The notes: generated from the sequence alone by a model not told the origin. Shown: positions 1 through 9,763, counted from the stretch's first letter. The stretch: 60,000 nt of DNA from Strigamia acuminata (GCA_949358305.1 OX442314.1:58229369-58289368); one strand, 5' to 3'. Numbers and translations are program-made.

Positions 1-1266
1 GTTTGAAGTTGCAATTTTGGAGTACGTAATCGGCACCGATGTTGCAGCAACCGAAGTCATCATCTTGGGCGTCACATTCGACTGGGTCACTGTAGTGGCA
101 TCGATAGATCGGGCAACTTGGCTCGATTCAGACGTCTCAGTCGAAGACGATTTGTTCTTCACGACATAAAAGTAAGGAATGACAATCGGCGCAGCAGCGC
201 TCGGAGTGGTCACCGTTGAAACGTTGATCGACTTCGCCTCCGCCGCCGTCACGCTCGATTCCGTTTTGATGATCGGGGTTGACATCGTGTTGATGTTACT
301 AACTTTCTCTCTCTCTCTTCTGTTTTCTTCATTCTTCTTTACCTTTTTAATCACTTGATCGCCCAACGAAAGTTCTTCTGTTGGTTTAACGACGGGCAAG
401 GCGGCAGGCGCTCCTCCAACCGCTCCATTTTCCTCGACTATAATCGAAGACGCGTTCGATGTTGGTCTGGATCGTCCCGTCACGAAGTGAGCGTCCCGGT
501 TCGCCTCCGCTCCAATCCTCTCTGTCACTCTCTGTGTATATTCCTTCAAACGATGCGTGCTTCGCTCCTCGTACGTATGTCGCGGACGCAAATTTGAATG
601 TTGAAATGGCAAGTCGGCCGCAACTCTCTCCGGCTCCGAATACGCTCTTTTCGCATCCGCGATTACATTAGGCGCCGTCAAACACAGTTCTATGCCCGAT
701 TCCACGTCGTAGGTTTTTCCTTCAGGCGTCACAAACTGGTCCGGAAGTTCGGCAGGTTGCTCGCCGGCAATTATGTATGCTCCCTCTGGATATTTCCAAG
801 TCAATGGCCGGATTCCCTTCTCTTTCGCCAATTGCTTTATGCGTGCCAAATATGATGCGTGCGCATGACGAAAACGAGCGATGGCGTTCGCACTGCCGAA
901 TGGAATCCTCGGCGGCGGAAAATCCACTCCTGCCAACGAAGTTTTATCTATCGACTCGTAGCCTAATACATAAGCGAACATAAGGCGCATCCATTTCCTA
1001 AATTTGCAACGGCGCAAGTCACCGCCGCCCCGACACGCTCGGCATTCTCGTGGCGCCCGCAGTTGGTAAATTTCAAATCCTGTCCCGCTACAAACTGGAC
1101 ACAGTTCATAGTTTGGGAAACTCTGGTCGTTCGGGTGGTCAGGATGAAAACGTGGCACCAGTCCTTCGCCCGAAGCTTCGATTGGTGGCATCGGCAGGTA
1201 TTTTGGATAGCCTTTTTGGGTTGGTTTTGGAATCGTAATTGTTACTTTTGGATCGTAGGACGCCAT
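1..1266 (-). CDS. ORF3 of E1, env-position accessory protein with paired CxxC motif (partial)
   Basis: An ATG at 1266 opens a minus-strand frame of 422 codons that is still open at position 1, so the C-terminus is missing. It lies 533 bp past the pol stop, where env sits in retroviruses, but shows no signal peptide or transmembrane segment. Residues 55-62 read LCPVCSGT and residues 74-84 ECRACRGGGDL: two CxxC pairs (C56/C59 and C75/C78) 15 residues apart, each followed by Gly-rich CxGxG-like residues as in DnaJ zinc fingers. A Trp-Met pair follows 14 residues after the last Cys. The rest is Arg/Glu-rich, then Ser/Thr/Val-rich. E2 ORF3 (30898-32700) shares the motif, DLRR, a W-M pair and a later YP(E/A) segment. 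Function is unknown; zinc and nucleic-acid binding are inferences. Confidence 0.8.
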   Translation of the reverse strand, partial: MASYDPKVTITIPKPTQKGYPKYLPMPPIEASGEGLVPRFHPDHPNDQSFPNYELCPVCSGTGFEIYQLRAPRECRACRGGGDLRRCKFRKWMRLMFAYVLGYESIDKTSLAGVDFPPPRIPFGSANAIARFRHAHASYLARIKQLAKEKGIRPLTWKYPEGAYIIAGEQPAELPDQFVTPEGKTYDVESGIELCLTAPNVIADAKRAYSEPERVAADLPFQHSNLRPRHTYEERSTHRLKEYTQRVTERIGAEANRDAHFVTGRSRPTSNASSIIVEENGAVGGAPAALPVVKPTEELSLGDQVIKKVKKNEENRREREKVSNINTMSTPIIKTESSVTAAEAKSINVSTVTTPSAAAPIVIPYFYVVKNKSSSTETSESSQVARSIDATTVTQSNVTPKMMTSVAATSVPITYSKIATSN

Positions 1267-1799
1267 AATAAATTATCGTAAAGTGAAACTAAAAGAAATG
1301 GAAATTTTCCAGGAAGAAAAAGTTATTTTAACAAAAATATTCAATTAAGAATGAATTGTTGTGAAATAGAAAGTACTTACGGGTGATAGACGCACAGTTT
1401 TTAACAATATTTATCCAATTTAAGTGATTGTTAAGTGTTTTAAGGCGACTATTCAGACGCAAACTAATTTCAAACTAACTAAGTCGTGCCCTCACATGTC
1501 TTTAATACACGCGGTCTCGCTACGGGGTCGCCTCGTCATAAAATATGACACGGACCTCTCGCGTGAACGAGATTCAATCACGCACTTCGAAGAAGCATGA
1601 GTTTGGACTTAGTAAATTTTCGTATCATCATTTTAAATTGATGAATTTCAAATTCCTAAACTAATCTTTACTTACTATTTTCAGCGTCTATCCTCCGTAA
1701 ATATTTGGTTTAAAGCAGGGAAAATTATAAACACAAGAAGGAAAGAAGGTTGGGTAAAGTAAAGAAAGAAATAAAATTATAAAATGAAAAGAAATTAAG
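1267..1799. other. Non-coding gap between pol and ORF3 of E1
   Basis: There is no open frame of note in 533 bases. On the minus strand this would be the leader of an ORF3 transcript, reached by splicing or an internal promoter. I see no convincing TATA box or splice acceptor that I would commit to. Confidence 0.6.
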
Positions 1800-4700
1800 T
1801 TATTTTATCGAAAATGAAGCGATGATGGTTTCAATTTCCGATGTAAACGCAGCAACATGTTTTTCGATCATTGTTGCGTCCGTTTGGTCTAGATCATCAT
1901 CATTATTGAACCAATGGCGCAATTCTACGACGTTATACGGCAGCATTCGACGACCATCCTTGTCCATAAGAATGACAGTATTGGGGCCAGTTAATTTATG
2001 GATTACGTAAACGCCTTCCGTCCTCTGTCGAAGTCCTGCAGCAAACTGTCGGTCCGCTGATGACAATTGTCGATTTTTAATAGACACAAAATCGCCTGGT
2101 TTGAAATCGTGTGGTCTTCTTTTTCGATCGAACCAACGTTTATGTCTAATTTGAGCTTTTTGTAAATTTGCAGTGGCATTATTTCGCAATTCTCTCATCA
2201 ATTCATGCGTTTCTCGCGCTCGTGCCGGTGGCAGCGGCTGTCCATCGTCGGTGTCCGAATCGAAATCACCTGGATAACGCGCCTCTTGTCCCGTCACCAT
2301 TTGATAAGGAGAATATTGAAGCGAAGCTTGATATGCTGAGTTGATTGCTAGCACAAAATATCCAATGTGAACGTCCCAGCGCACATGCTCTTCAATATAA
2401 GCTAAAATGCAGTTTTTTAATGCTTGGTTCCCCTGTGGATGATAAACAGCCGTGTAGCGATTGATGGCGCCAAAACTCTGACATGCAGCCTGGAATTCCA
2501 TTGAACGGAAAGCTGGCGCATTGTCACTTATGATGACTTTTGGAAATGCCCATCGCTGAATAAATCCTTGCAATTGTTTGATAGTTGTTTTCCAGTCAGA
2601 TGTCTCAGTTAATCTCACATCTAACCATCGACTGGCAGCATCCACAATTACTAATGCGTAACAATGTCCTCCAATCGATCGGGGCTTTTTACCATAATAA
2701 TCGATGTAAATTGTGTGAAACAAATGTCGTGGTTTGGCCATGATCATTGGTCCATATGGAAGGCGATTTAACGGCTTAGCTCGTTGACATGGTTCACACT
2801 TTTGAATCCAAAGCAAAACGTCTTCCTTCATTTTTGGCCAATAAACTCGGGCCCGGAGTCGATGAAGTGTTTTTTCAACTCCTAAATGTCCGCAGCTCGG
2901 CGGGTAATGCAGAGCCTTGAAATATTGTTCGCGTAACATTAAAGGCAAATAGATTTGTCTTCTACGGCGAATTTTATTTATGTCGATCGGTGGATAACGA
3001 CACAACATTCCCTTATAAATAGCAAAATCTACGGCACGATACCTGATACGCGCTGCTTGTACTTGGTCGTTGGGTAAATGTCCTTGATCAAGATATTCGA
3101 TTAACTCGGCGCTCCACGTGTCTTCGTGTTGTCGACGAATTATTTCGTTAATTGTTGGTATTAGACGAAATGGTTGGTGGTCTTGCGGCGCATCATGGAG
3201 TCGCTCGGCCTCATCTTCTTCTTCGTCTTGTTGTTCATCAGCAACAGGGCGTCTCGATGCATTTCTTTGAAATTGTGATCGATCTTGACGTGTTTGTTGT
3301 GGCATAAATCCTGCACGTCCCATCCACGTTGGTCGATAAGTTGTTGAATCGTCCGACGAATCCGAATCCGGACCTCCATATCCGTCATAATTCGGTCTCG
3401 CAGCTCCAGATGGTCCTGCAGGTGGGCTCAACACATTAGGGGTCGGAAATGATGCAGTCGGCACATTTGGTGATGGCGAAGGCGGCATTAAAGGCGGCAA
3501 TGGCGCAACAGCTCCAGGAGGCGTCGAAACTTGTGTTTGTTGACGCGCTCTGGCTCGAGTCAATACCTGATAGTTTGGTGGCGGTCTTTTCTTATTCTTA
3601 GAACCTTTTGGCCTGCCTAATTTTGGTTTAATTTGTTGCTGTCGTCTCTGCGCTCTTGTCATCACAGCTGCGTTATTTCGTTGTTGTGCCGCAGCCAATC
3701 CAACTCCAATAATGTTGATTATTGGTAATTTTGGCCAATCATTTGGATCGTCAAAATAAGCGATGTAGCATGTTTCATCAACGAGAGGCGAGTCGTCTGC
3801 ATCCAATGGCTCCGATGGTTCCACAGGCGCACGGCTCAAGGCGTCCGCAACACGATTCTGTGCTCCTGAGCAGTAAAGAAATGTGAATTTATACTCACTG
3901 AGGGACAGAACCCATCGTGCCAGGCGTCCTTTTGGTTCTCGCTGCTGGAAAAGCCACTTTAACGACAAATGATCGCTTTCTAAATAAAAATTCATCATCT
4001 CAAGATACACACGAAATCTCTTGACCGCCCAAACCGCAGCTAAGCATTCAATCTCGGTGACGCTGTAATTCTTTTCTGCAGAATTTAATGCACGTGATGC
4101 AAAGGCGATTGGTGTTCGTTCATCTTGATCATTGAGTTGCATAAGTGCAGCGCCCAAACCTGAATAGCTGGCGTCTGTTTGTAGTATATATGGCTTGGTC
4201 CAATCCGGGAATCTTCTGTGTAGAGTTGGTTCAGCCAATCCTCTCTTGAGTGAATTAAATGCTTCTTGGTGTTGAATCGTCCAATTCCATTCAGAATCTT
4301 TTTTGAGTAAGGGGCGAAACACCTCGCATGTTTTTGAATAATTTGGGAAAAATGACTGATAATAACCAATCATTCCTTTGAATCTTTGTAATTCTTTGAT
4401 GTTGGTAGGCGCCGGAAAATACTGAATTGCCGTCACCTTATTTGGGTTTGGTTTAATGTGTCCAGCCTCTACAATATGTCCTAAAACCTCGAGCGATGTT
4501 CTGCACAATTCCGTCTTGTTGGCGTTCATCGTGAATCCCGCCTCATCCAAGGCTTGAAGAATTATTTTAAGATGTTGCACATGCTCCTCGAAAGTCTTGC
4601 TGAAAATTATGACGTCATCGAGATAAACGAACACGAACTTGTAAAGATATTTCGACAAAGTTTTGTTCATGGCTCTCTGCAGAGTTGCTGGGCCATTAAT

Positions 4701-6602
4701 GGGTCCAAACGGCATTCTCACATATTCGAAAAGTCCTCTGTGCGTAATAAATGCGAGAAATCTCTCGTCACCGGGGCGCACTCCAATCTGGTGGAAAGCC
4801 TCTCGTCCGTCTATGATCGAAAACCAATTTGATCCTCCTAAATAAGAAAATATATTATCGATGTCGGGTAATGGGTAGACATCTGGTAAAGTTTGAGCAT
4901 TCATCGGTCTAAAATCCATAGCTGTACGCCAGTCTCCAGTTTTCTTTGGAACAACAACAGGCGCCACCGCACAATCACTTTTTGATCGACGAATAATGCC
5001 TTGTTTTAGTTTTTGGTCCAAATAAGCGTCAATTACCATCTTTTTTGCTGGGTTAACGGGTCTTACAGGCACATGAATTGGTCTAAAGTCCGGTTTTAAA
5101 TTTACTTCAAACTGAGTGTTGTTACATAATCCAACCTCCTCGCGAAATACTTTCGAAATTGGTCGAAGAGTCTGAATTAATAAACGAATTTGGGGTACCG
5201 TCAATGATGACCACAGCTGATCGTAAATCCAATCCAGTTGTGTTGGATCACTGCTTGGTTGATATTGTAGTACATTAACATCCAAAGGCGGCTCCGAAAT
5301 CGTCGAATGATTGTGTACTCTGGCCATGAGCGCATTTTCATCCACACGACGCAAAAGCTGTCTTCCCTGCGTGTTAAGTTGTTTTATTGTTGGTGACAAT
5401 TCATAAAGGCGTCTCCGCTGTCGTCTTGCACGTCTGCGTTGGCTAAGCGTCGAAAACAATGATGAATTGAATTTTCTTGATTTTTTAATAGAATCCTTTC
5501 TTCTTGGTGACCATATAAATGACCACTGATCTCGTGTACGATTCCGAATCCTCTTGATTTGGTGCTGAGCATCGTCATTTGAATATTCGAAAATCTCTTG
5601 CGACAAAGGTCGATGTTCTAGAAGAATACAATTAATGTTATTAATTACTACCTTGGGTACATCCTTAGTGCTGTCCTTTGTATCATCGGGTTTCTTGATG
5701 GGAAATAAAAGAACAGATTCTGACTTGTTAGCTTGTTCTAAAGTCATGAATTGTCTTCGCTCTGGCGATCCCTTCAAATACCACTGGCACAATTCAAAGT
5801 CTGTGCACAGACCAACCGCTCTGCAGAAATCTCTTCCCAGCAGAAGGTCCTCTGATGTTTTGGGTATAATTAAGCAAATGAAAGAAATAACGGCCAAAGG
5901 TGCGCGCACCGACAGTTTAACAGATCCCTTAACTGGAATTTTGTCATCGGCCGCTGTACGCACTGTTTCGTGAAGTTCGAGCAACTCCAAACCCATATTG
6001 GCTTTAAGTTTGTTAAATAATGACTCTGACATTACACATGTCTGAGCGCCTGAATCTAAAAGTGCGACAAAACTCACGTTAGCCCATGTTATTTTGATGT
6101 ATGGTGCCTCTCTATTGAAGCGATCAGTCTTCGTTATTTCAATTCTTGGCTCTTCGGATTTTTGCAATTCCTCGGGCGACAAAAGAACGAAGTTTGTTTG
6201 CAACGTCTCACTCTGCGTTGTCAACGAAGTTGATTTTTTGGGGGTTTCCTTGGCTTTCACAGACGAAAGTTGCGCTGATTTTGTTAGTTGTGGTGTTACG
6301 ACACCGGGTGTTTTTGATTTTGATTTACTTGAATCTGTTTTGATTAATGTAGTTAATTTAATGTCCGTAGACGGGGTTAATGATTTGTTGTTGTCTTCTC
6401 GAACAGCAGATGGCGCCTCTGGTGTCGGAGTAGACGGTTTTGTACTTCCATCGATGTCTGGTGATTCTTCAGTCTTCTTCTCAGTAGAGTCCTTGATGTT
6501 TGTATCCGACCCACTCTCTGGACTCATGCTTTGAGCAGGCCGCTTGCGTTTCCCGACTGACGACTCCATTCCTTGCCACAAACGGGGCACACAGGCCTCC
6601 AT
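1800..6602 (-). CDS. pol: Pol polyprotein of E1 (protease, RT, RNase H, integrase)
   Basis: 1600 codons without a stop. Protease active site LLDSGAQ is near residue 180. RT spans about 500-700 with the VYLDDV box near 660. RNase H has QTDASYSGLG near 808 and ESDHLSL further on. The integrase zinc domain (H, H, CEPCQRAK) lies at about 1225-1275. The catalytic core has YIDYYG near 1300 and ISDNAP near 1357. The third catalytic residue, the Glu of the AER motif, is absent: HPQGN runs straight into QALKNC, whereas E2 has six more residues there (18 nt lost, junction near 2426). A Pro/Gln-rich linker separates RNase H from integrase. The frame overlaps gag by 79 nt in the -1 register. The ATG at 6602 lies inside gag, so translation most likely enters by frameshifting. 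RT may be functional; integrase should not be. Confidence 0.95.
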   Translation of the reverse strand: MEACVPRLWQGMESSVGKRKRPAQSMSPESGSDTNIKDSTEKKTEESPDIDGSTKPSTPTPEAPSAVREDNNKSLTPSTDIKLTTLIKTDSSKSKSKTPGVVTPQLTKSAQLSSVKAKETPKKSTSLTTQSETLQTNFVLLSPEELQKSEEPRIEITKTDRFNREAPYIKITWANVSFVALLDSGAQTCVMSESLFNKLKANMGLELLELHETVRTAADDKIPVKGSVKLSVRAPLAVISFICLIIPKTSEDLLLGRDFCRAVGLCTDFELCQWYLKGSPERRQFMTLEQANKSESVLLFPIKKPDDTKDSTKDVPKVVINNINCILLEHRPLSQEIFEYSNDDAQHQIKRIRNRTRDQWSFIWSPRRKDSIKKSRKFNSSLFSTLSQRRRARRQRRRLYELSPTIKQLNTQGRQLLRRVDENALMARVHNHSTISEPPLDVNVLQYQPSSDPTQLDWIYDQLWSSLTVPQIRLLIQTLRPISKVFREEVGLCNNTQFEVNLKPDFRPIHVPVRPVNPAKKMVIDAYLDQKLKQGIIRRSKSDCAVAPVVVPKKTGDWRTAMDFRPMNAQTLPDVYPLPDIDNIFSYLGGSNWFSIIDGREAFHQIGVRPGDERFLAFITHRGLFEYVRMPFGPINGPATLQRAMNKTLSKYLYKFVFVYLDDVIIFSKTFEEHVQHLKIILQALDEAGFTMNANKTELCRTSLEVLGHIVEAGHIKPNPNKVTAIQYFPAPTNIKELQRFKGMIGYYQSFFPNYSKTCEVFRPLLKKDSEWNWTIQHQEAFNSLKRGLAEPTLHRRFPDWTKPYILQTDASYSGLGAALMQLNDQDERTPIAFASRALNSAEKNYSVTEIECLAAVWAVKRFRVYLEMMNFYLESDHLSLKWLFQQREPKGRLARWVLSLSEYKFTFLYCSGAQNRVADALSRAPVEPSEPLDADDSPLVDETCYIAYFDDPNDWPKLPIINIIGVGLAAAQQRNNAAVMTRAQRRQQQIKPKLGRPKGSKNKKRPPPNYQVLTRARARQQTQVSTPPGAVAPLPPLMPPSPSPNVPTASFPTPNVLSPPAGPSGAARPNYDGYGGPDSDSSDDSTTYRPTWMGRAGFMPQQTRQDRSQFQRNASRRPVADEQQDEEEDEAERLHDAPQDHQPFRLIPTINEIIRRQHEDTWSAELIEYLDQGHLPNDQVQAARIRYRAVDFAIYKGMLCRYPPIDINKIRRRRQIYLPLMLREQYFKALHYPPSCGHLGVEKTLHRLRARVYWPKMKEDVLLWIQKCEPCQRAKPLNRLPYGPMIMAKPRHLFHTIYIDYYGKKPRSIGGHCYALVIVDAASRWLDVRLTETSDWKTTIKQLQGFIQRWAFPKVIISDNAPAFRSMEFQAACQSFGAINRYTAVYHPQGNQALKNCILAYIEEHVRWDVHIGYFVLAINSAYQASLQYSPYQMVTGQEARYPGDFDSDTDDGQPLPPARARETHELMRELRNNATANLQKAQIRHKRWFDRKRRPHDFKPGDFVSIKNRQLSSADRQFAAGLRQRTEGVYVIHKLTGPNTVILMDKDGRRMLPYNVVELRHWFNNDDDLDQTDATMIEKHVAAFTSEIETIIASFSIK

Positions 6603-8482
6603 GATTGCCTGTCAGACATGTACCATTTGTCCGTTGGTGTTTTTCTCCACATAGCATTCTTCGGGAGCTTTGGCTCTGAAGGCGCTTCTTTAGCGGCTGG
6701 AAAAATGACAACGTCCTTGGGACATGTGTGCTGTGTATCCGTTCTAGGTGTTGGAGTAGTAGTCGCATTCATGACGTGGACATCAGACCTTTGTGCTGCC
6801 GCTGATGCAGACTCCTTTGGCGGGTCCTTATTGGTTTCCTCGCTGTTGGGATCCTCTGGATCGAGTGCGCAGGCCGACATGTCCTCGAGCAATGCTGTAA
6901 ATACTTTGTTGAATCTTGAAAAACGACCAGACCTGGACGAAGTAGATTGTTGATTTAACTTCTCCTCCTCTGTTTTGGTACGTGTGGCAGGTCCCACTCC
7001 TGCGGGTAAAGGCATATCCTGGTCCGAAACTCCGCACTGTTTATACTCGAAAGTCCGCAACGAATCCAACTGAAGGCGATTATCGACGTCGTTGCCCATT
7101 TTGACTGCGTCGTCGATCGTCCTGATGCACCAAGAGCGCATTAATTGTACGACTTGAGTTTGCATCATGCCCTGAACTCGTTCCCACTGCAAGCCCTTAT
7201 CCTTGTATCCAGCAATATTTAAATAATGAATCATCTCGCTGAGGAACGACGTAGTTGATTCCCCTGGCTTTTGTTTGCGCTGAGACAACTTAACATTAGC
7301 TAAAGCTGAATTGATGGAAAATACCTGCCTGAAAACTAATTCAAAGTCTTCCCAATTGTTTGGTTTTGGAGTCAGATCCATCCACCAACGTTGCGCTCTA
7401 TTTCGGAGCGCGAGAACCACGTATACTTTCAAATATATTCCTTCCGGTGCTCCCGTGGTAAACATGTGCGCATATAGCTTACCTAGGAACAAGTCCACTG
7501 TGTCGAAAGTAGCTTCATCCGGATCAAAGTATGGAATTTTTTCAACTTTAAGTTTATACCTTCCAACCTGAGCGGCTTGACGCTGATCTTCCGACTCCAA
7601 CGAGAGTTGAGATCTCGTGTGAGGCTGCTGTCTTGAGGCGCTGAGTGGTATGCCTTGACTACCTCTTTGAGCGGAATCCGGGTCAGGATTTGTTGGTGGG
7701 TCCCGTGGAACATTGAAAGTCGTGTCTCCCTGTTGTGAATGTTGTTGGCGTCGTCTCGGAGAATAAGAGCCAGTGCGTCGTGGTCCTGACGCACGTCCAG
7801 TATCTCCAAAAGAAAAGTCGGCTCCCCGAGCGTCCTCTCGACCACGACGTGTGGCCCCTGAACCTGCTTCTGGTGCTGGTGGTTCAGGCTGAGTTCGCTC
7901 GTTGTGCGAATGGATAAATTCCTCCACTCTGTCGTTCAGCTCGCGCCTAATTTGCCTCATCGATTCGAGTAACTCCTGGCGAAGTTCGTGTTGTAACTCT
8001 CTTCTATCCTCTCGTAATACTCTCATCAATGCTTCCATCGACAATGCAGGTGGATTCCTTCGATGTTGTTGTGGTTCCGGTTGCATAAATACGGGTTGAT
8101 AAGGAGGCGGCGGTCCTCGTTGAATTTCTTCTCGAACCGCTCGCATCCCGTCCACAACTCGTCTTCTTTCCATGAGTGATTCCTGCAAATGGCGTCTATT
8201 TTCCTCCCATTGATCCCGTGCCGCAGCCGCTTCCCGTTCATGTTGGAGTTGATCCGCTTCCATTTGAGCGTATGTCCTCCAAGGATTGGAAAATGGTACG
8301 TCTGTGGATATTGGTTGTACCAATAGATCCTGCTGTTGGTCCGGCTCATGGATAGGTGAGTCTGGAAGTGGCAAAGTATGCGCTTGTTCGGCTTCTACGT
8401 CCGAAACACTGGATTGTGACAAAGTGTCGCGTGAAGCCATGTTGAAATAATAATATGTGTGCCGGCAAAAATAAGTAATCAA
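6524..8482 (-). CDS. gag: Gag polyprotein of E1
   Basis: 652 residues starting at an ATG 88 bp inside the PBS. The first 190 residues are Gln/Glu/Arg-rich and probably coiled (MEADQLQHERE, then repeated RREL). A capsid-like core follows at about 310-490 (PYFDPDEATFDTVDLFL, then RAQRWWMDL, then FLSEMIHYLNIAGY and GNDVDNRLQLD). This is the retrotransposon Gag pattern. There is no CCHC zinc knuckle. Instead the C-terminus has MWRKTPTDKWY and RPVCPVCGKEW, a single CPxC pair, which E2 also has. The last 26 codons overlap pol. Regulation by -1 frameshifting at 6548-6554 is inferred. Confidence 0.9.
   Translation of the reverse strand: MITYFCRHTYYYFNMASRDTLSQSSVSDVEAEQAHTLPLPDSPIHEPDQQQDLLVQPISTDVPFSNPWRTYAQMEADQLQHEREAAAARDQWEENRRHLQESLMERRRVVDGMRAVREEIQRGPPPPYQPVFMQPEPQQHRRNPPALSMEALMRVLREDRRELQHELRQELLESMRQIRRELNDRVEEFIHSHNERTQPEPPAPEAGSGATRRGREDARGADFSFGDTGRASGPRRTGSYSPRRRQQHSQQGDTTFNVPRDPPTNPDPDSAQRGSQGIPLSASRQQPHTRSQLSLESEDQRQAAQVGRYKLKVEKIPYFDPDEATFDTVDLFLGKLYAHMFTTGAPEGIYLKVYVVLALRNRAQRWWMDLTPKPNNWEDFELVFRQVFSINSALANVKLSQRKQKPGESTTSFLSEMIHYLNIAGYKDKGLQWERVQGMMQTQVVQLMRSWCIRTIDDAVKMGNDVDNRLQLDSLRTFEYKQCGVSDQDMPLPAGVGPATRTKTEEEKLNQQSTSSRSGRFSRFNKVFTALLEDMSACALDPEDPNSEETNKDPPKESASAAAQRSDVHVMNATTTPTPRTDTQHTCPKDVVIFPAAKEAPSEPKLPKNAMWRKTPTDKWYMSDRQSWRPVCPVCGKEWSRQSGNASGLLKA
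6548..6554 (-). promoter_or_regulatory. -1 ribosomal frameshift slip site G GGA AAC
   Basis: In the gag register the codons are TCG GGA AAC. This gives the heptamer G GGA AAC, a perfect X XXY YYZ retroviral slip site, 24 nt before the gag stop and inside the gag/pol overlap. Slipping back one base puts the ribosome exactly into the pol frame (GGG AAA CGC). That the overlap is used for frameshifting is inferred from this and from the family. I did not find a convincing downstream hairpin. Confidence 0.75.
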
Positions 8483-8570
8483 TTAAATAAATATAACGAC
8501 CTATACTTGCGTAGTCTTCACTGAAGAAAATGGTGGTTTGTGTTCTCTTAGAACACGTTTCGAGTTGAAT

Positions 8571-8586
8571 CCTGTCTAGCTCGCCA
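8571..8586 (-). other. tRNA primer binding site of E1
   Basis: On the minus strand the sequence 4 nt inside the 5' LTR reads TGGCGAGCTAGACAGG. It begins with the TGG expected from pairing to tRNA CCA-3'. E2 has TGGCGAGCCTGACAGG at the same 4-nt spacing (14 of 16 matching). I do not assign the tRNA species. Confidence 0.75.
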
Positions 8587-8590
8587 AGAT

Positions 8591-9763
8591 TGTCACGTCG
8601 TAGTCGACTTTTTAACAATGGTTTCGGAAATTTAAGAATTTCCAGGGATTGTAATAACCAGAAAATTTAGGTTTGCAGGCGCTGCAACTCTTAAAACTTT
8701 GCCGGGGGTGGTAGCTAGGTTAAGACAGCGTCTATTCGTGAAATCTGTATTTTATGGGTGCAGGATTCAATTCGGGCGCCGTACAAAATGGCGAACGTTG
8801 ATACTTCGAATTTAAGACCAAAATATCGCTCTTCACTAGGGAAAATGTCGTCATATGCTAGGCGTACTTACGAAGAGTATATTTCTTCTCCTGGACACGC
8901 GCTAACGTTGGGTGAACGCGCAAACAGGTACCAAACCGCAGACAACGTTAGATAGCCAACCATGAGAATTCGGGCTGCATAATGACCGTATGCGTTGAGA
9001 CGCAACATAAATCGCACTTGGAAATCTTCCAGTTAAGACAGAAGATGTTGACTAGTCGAAGGCGAAAATTATTCTCTCTGTCCAAGTTGTCTTGACAGAA
9101 CAAGTCACCTCTGATCACATGTCAAAGGCCAAGTCAATTCCCAATGGGGACCGGGCAGAAAACAGGCGATCAGGGGTGAAATATGCAAATTTAAAGCGCG
9201 ATTATATCAACTTATTGCAGAATTCTCATGAATTGTCTGGATGGGGTGACCAAAACCAGGCCAAATCAAAGATAAATGTCAAAAATAAGGAAAAGAATAT
9301 AAAATAAAATAATAAATTTAGATTTGGGAAAAATAAAATAAATTAAAGGAATTAGAACAATTTCTCCATAAAATTAGGGGAAAACTAAAGGAAAGGCGCA
9401 AAATGCGCTCAAAATTTTGAAAATTTCTACTGCTCACATTCTAACATTCTTCTAAAGTAATCTAAGGGAGGTGTTGCCTGTTAGAGGACAGAAGGAGAAG
9501 TGATTTTAGATAGGCAAACAGGAAACAAGTAACCTTAGTCACATGACTGGTCAGTTGGATAGGAGAATGGGGGTGGAAGGTGTAAATGAAGATCTGATTG
9601 TTGGAAATAATAGTATGCGTGAAGGAGTTGTTTGCGCATCTATTAACAGAAGATGAGTCAAGGAGATGAGTCATTAAGAACAGATGAAATTGGAAAATAA
9701 TATAAGAAATAAAACTGGGTCAGTTTAAATGAAAAAGGCGGGTGGGTAGGTCTGCCCGTGACA
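8591..9763 (-). repeat. 5' LTR of E1 (1173 bp)
   Basis: It starts TGTCACG and ends CGTGACA, an inverted terminal pair as in LTRs, and abuts the PBS on the gag side. The first about 360 and middle about 500 bases recur at 9870-10911. Relative to that copy it lacks about 177 bp near 8947 and carries about 300 bp more at its right end (9448-9756). Small frames read through it on the plus strand recur in the other copy only because the DNA is repeated. Confidence 0.9.

Larger units (their letters stand above)
1..9763 (-). mobile_element. Ty3/Gypsy LTR retrotransposon E1 (3' end beyond window)
   Basis: Read on the minus strand this is 5' LTR (8591-9763), primer binding site, gag, pol in the -1 frame, a 533-bp gap, then ORF3 still open at the window edge. 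The 3' LTR is therefore outside. The domain order protease, RT, RNase H, integrase is that of Ty3/Gypsy. Its Gag, Pol and ORF3 are clearly homologous to those of the plus-strand element at 21701-40875, and both LTRs begin TGTCACGGGCAG. The integrase carries an inactivating deletion, so this copy should not be autonomous. The right-hand flank after the LTR is AAGTG; the left target duplicate cannot be seen. Confidence 0.93.

Noticed and set aside
6094-6534. 146-codon plus frame opposite E1 pol
   Set aside because: Shadow of the pol frame, Ser/Val-rich, antisense.
8758-8955. 65-71-codon frame in both E1-type LTRs (also 10037-10252)
   Set aside because: Conserved as LTR DNA, antisense to the element, with no recognisable protein features.
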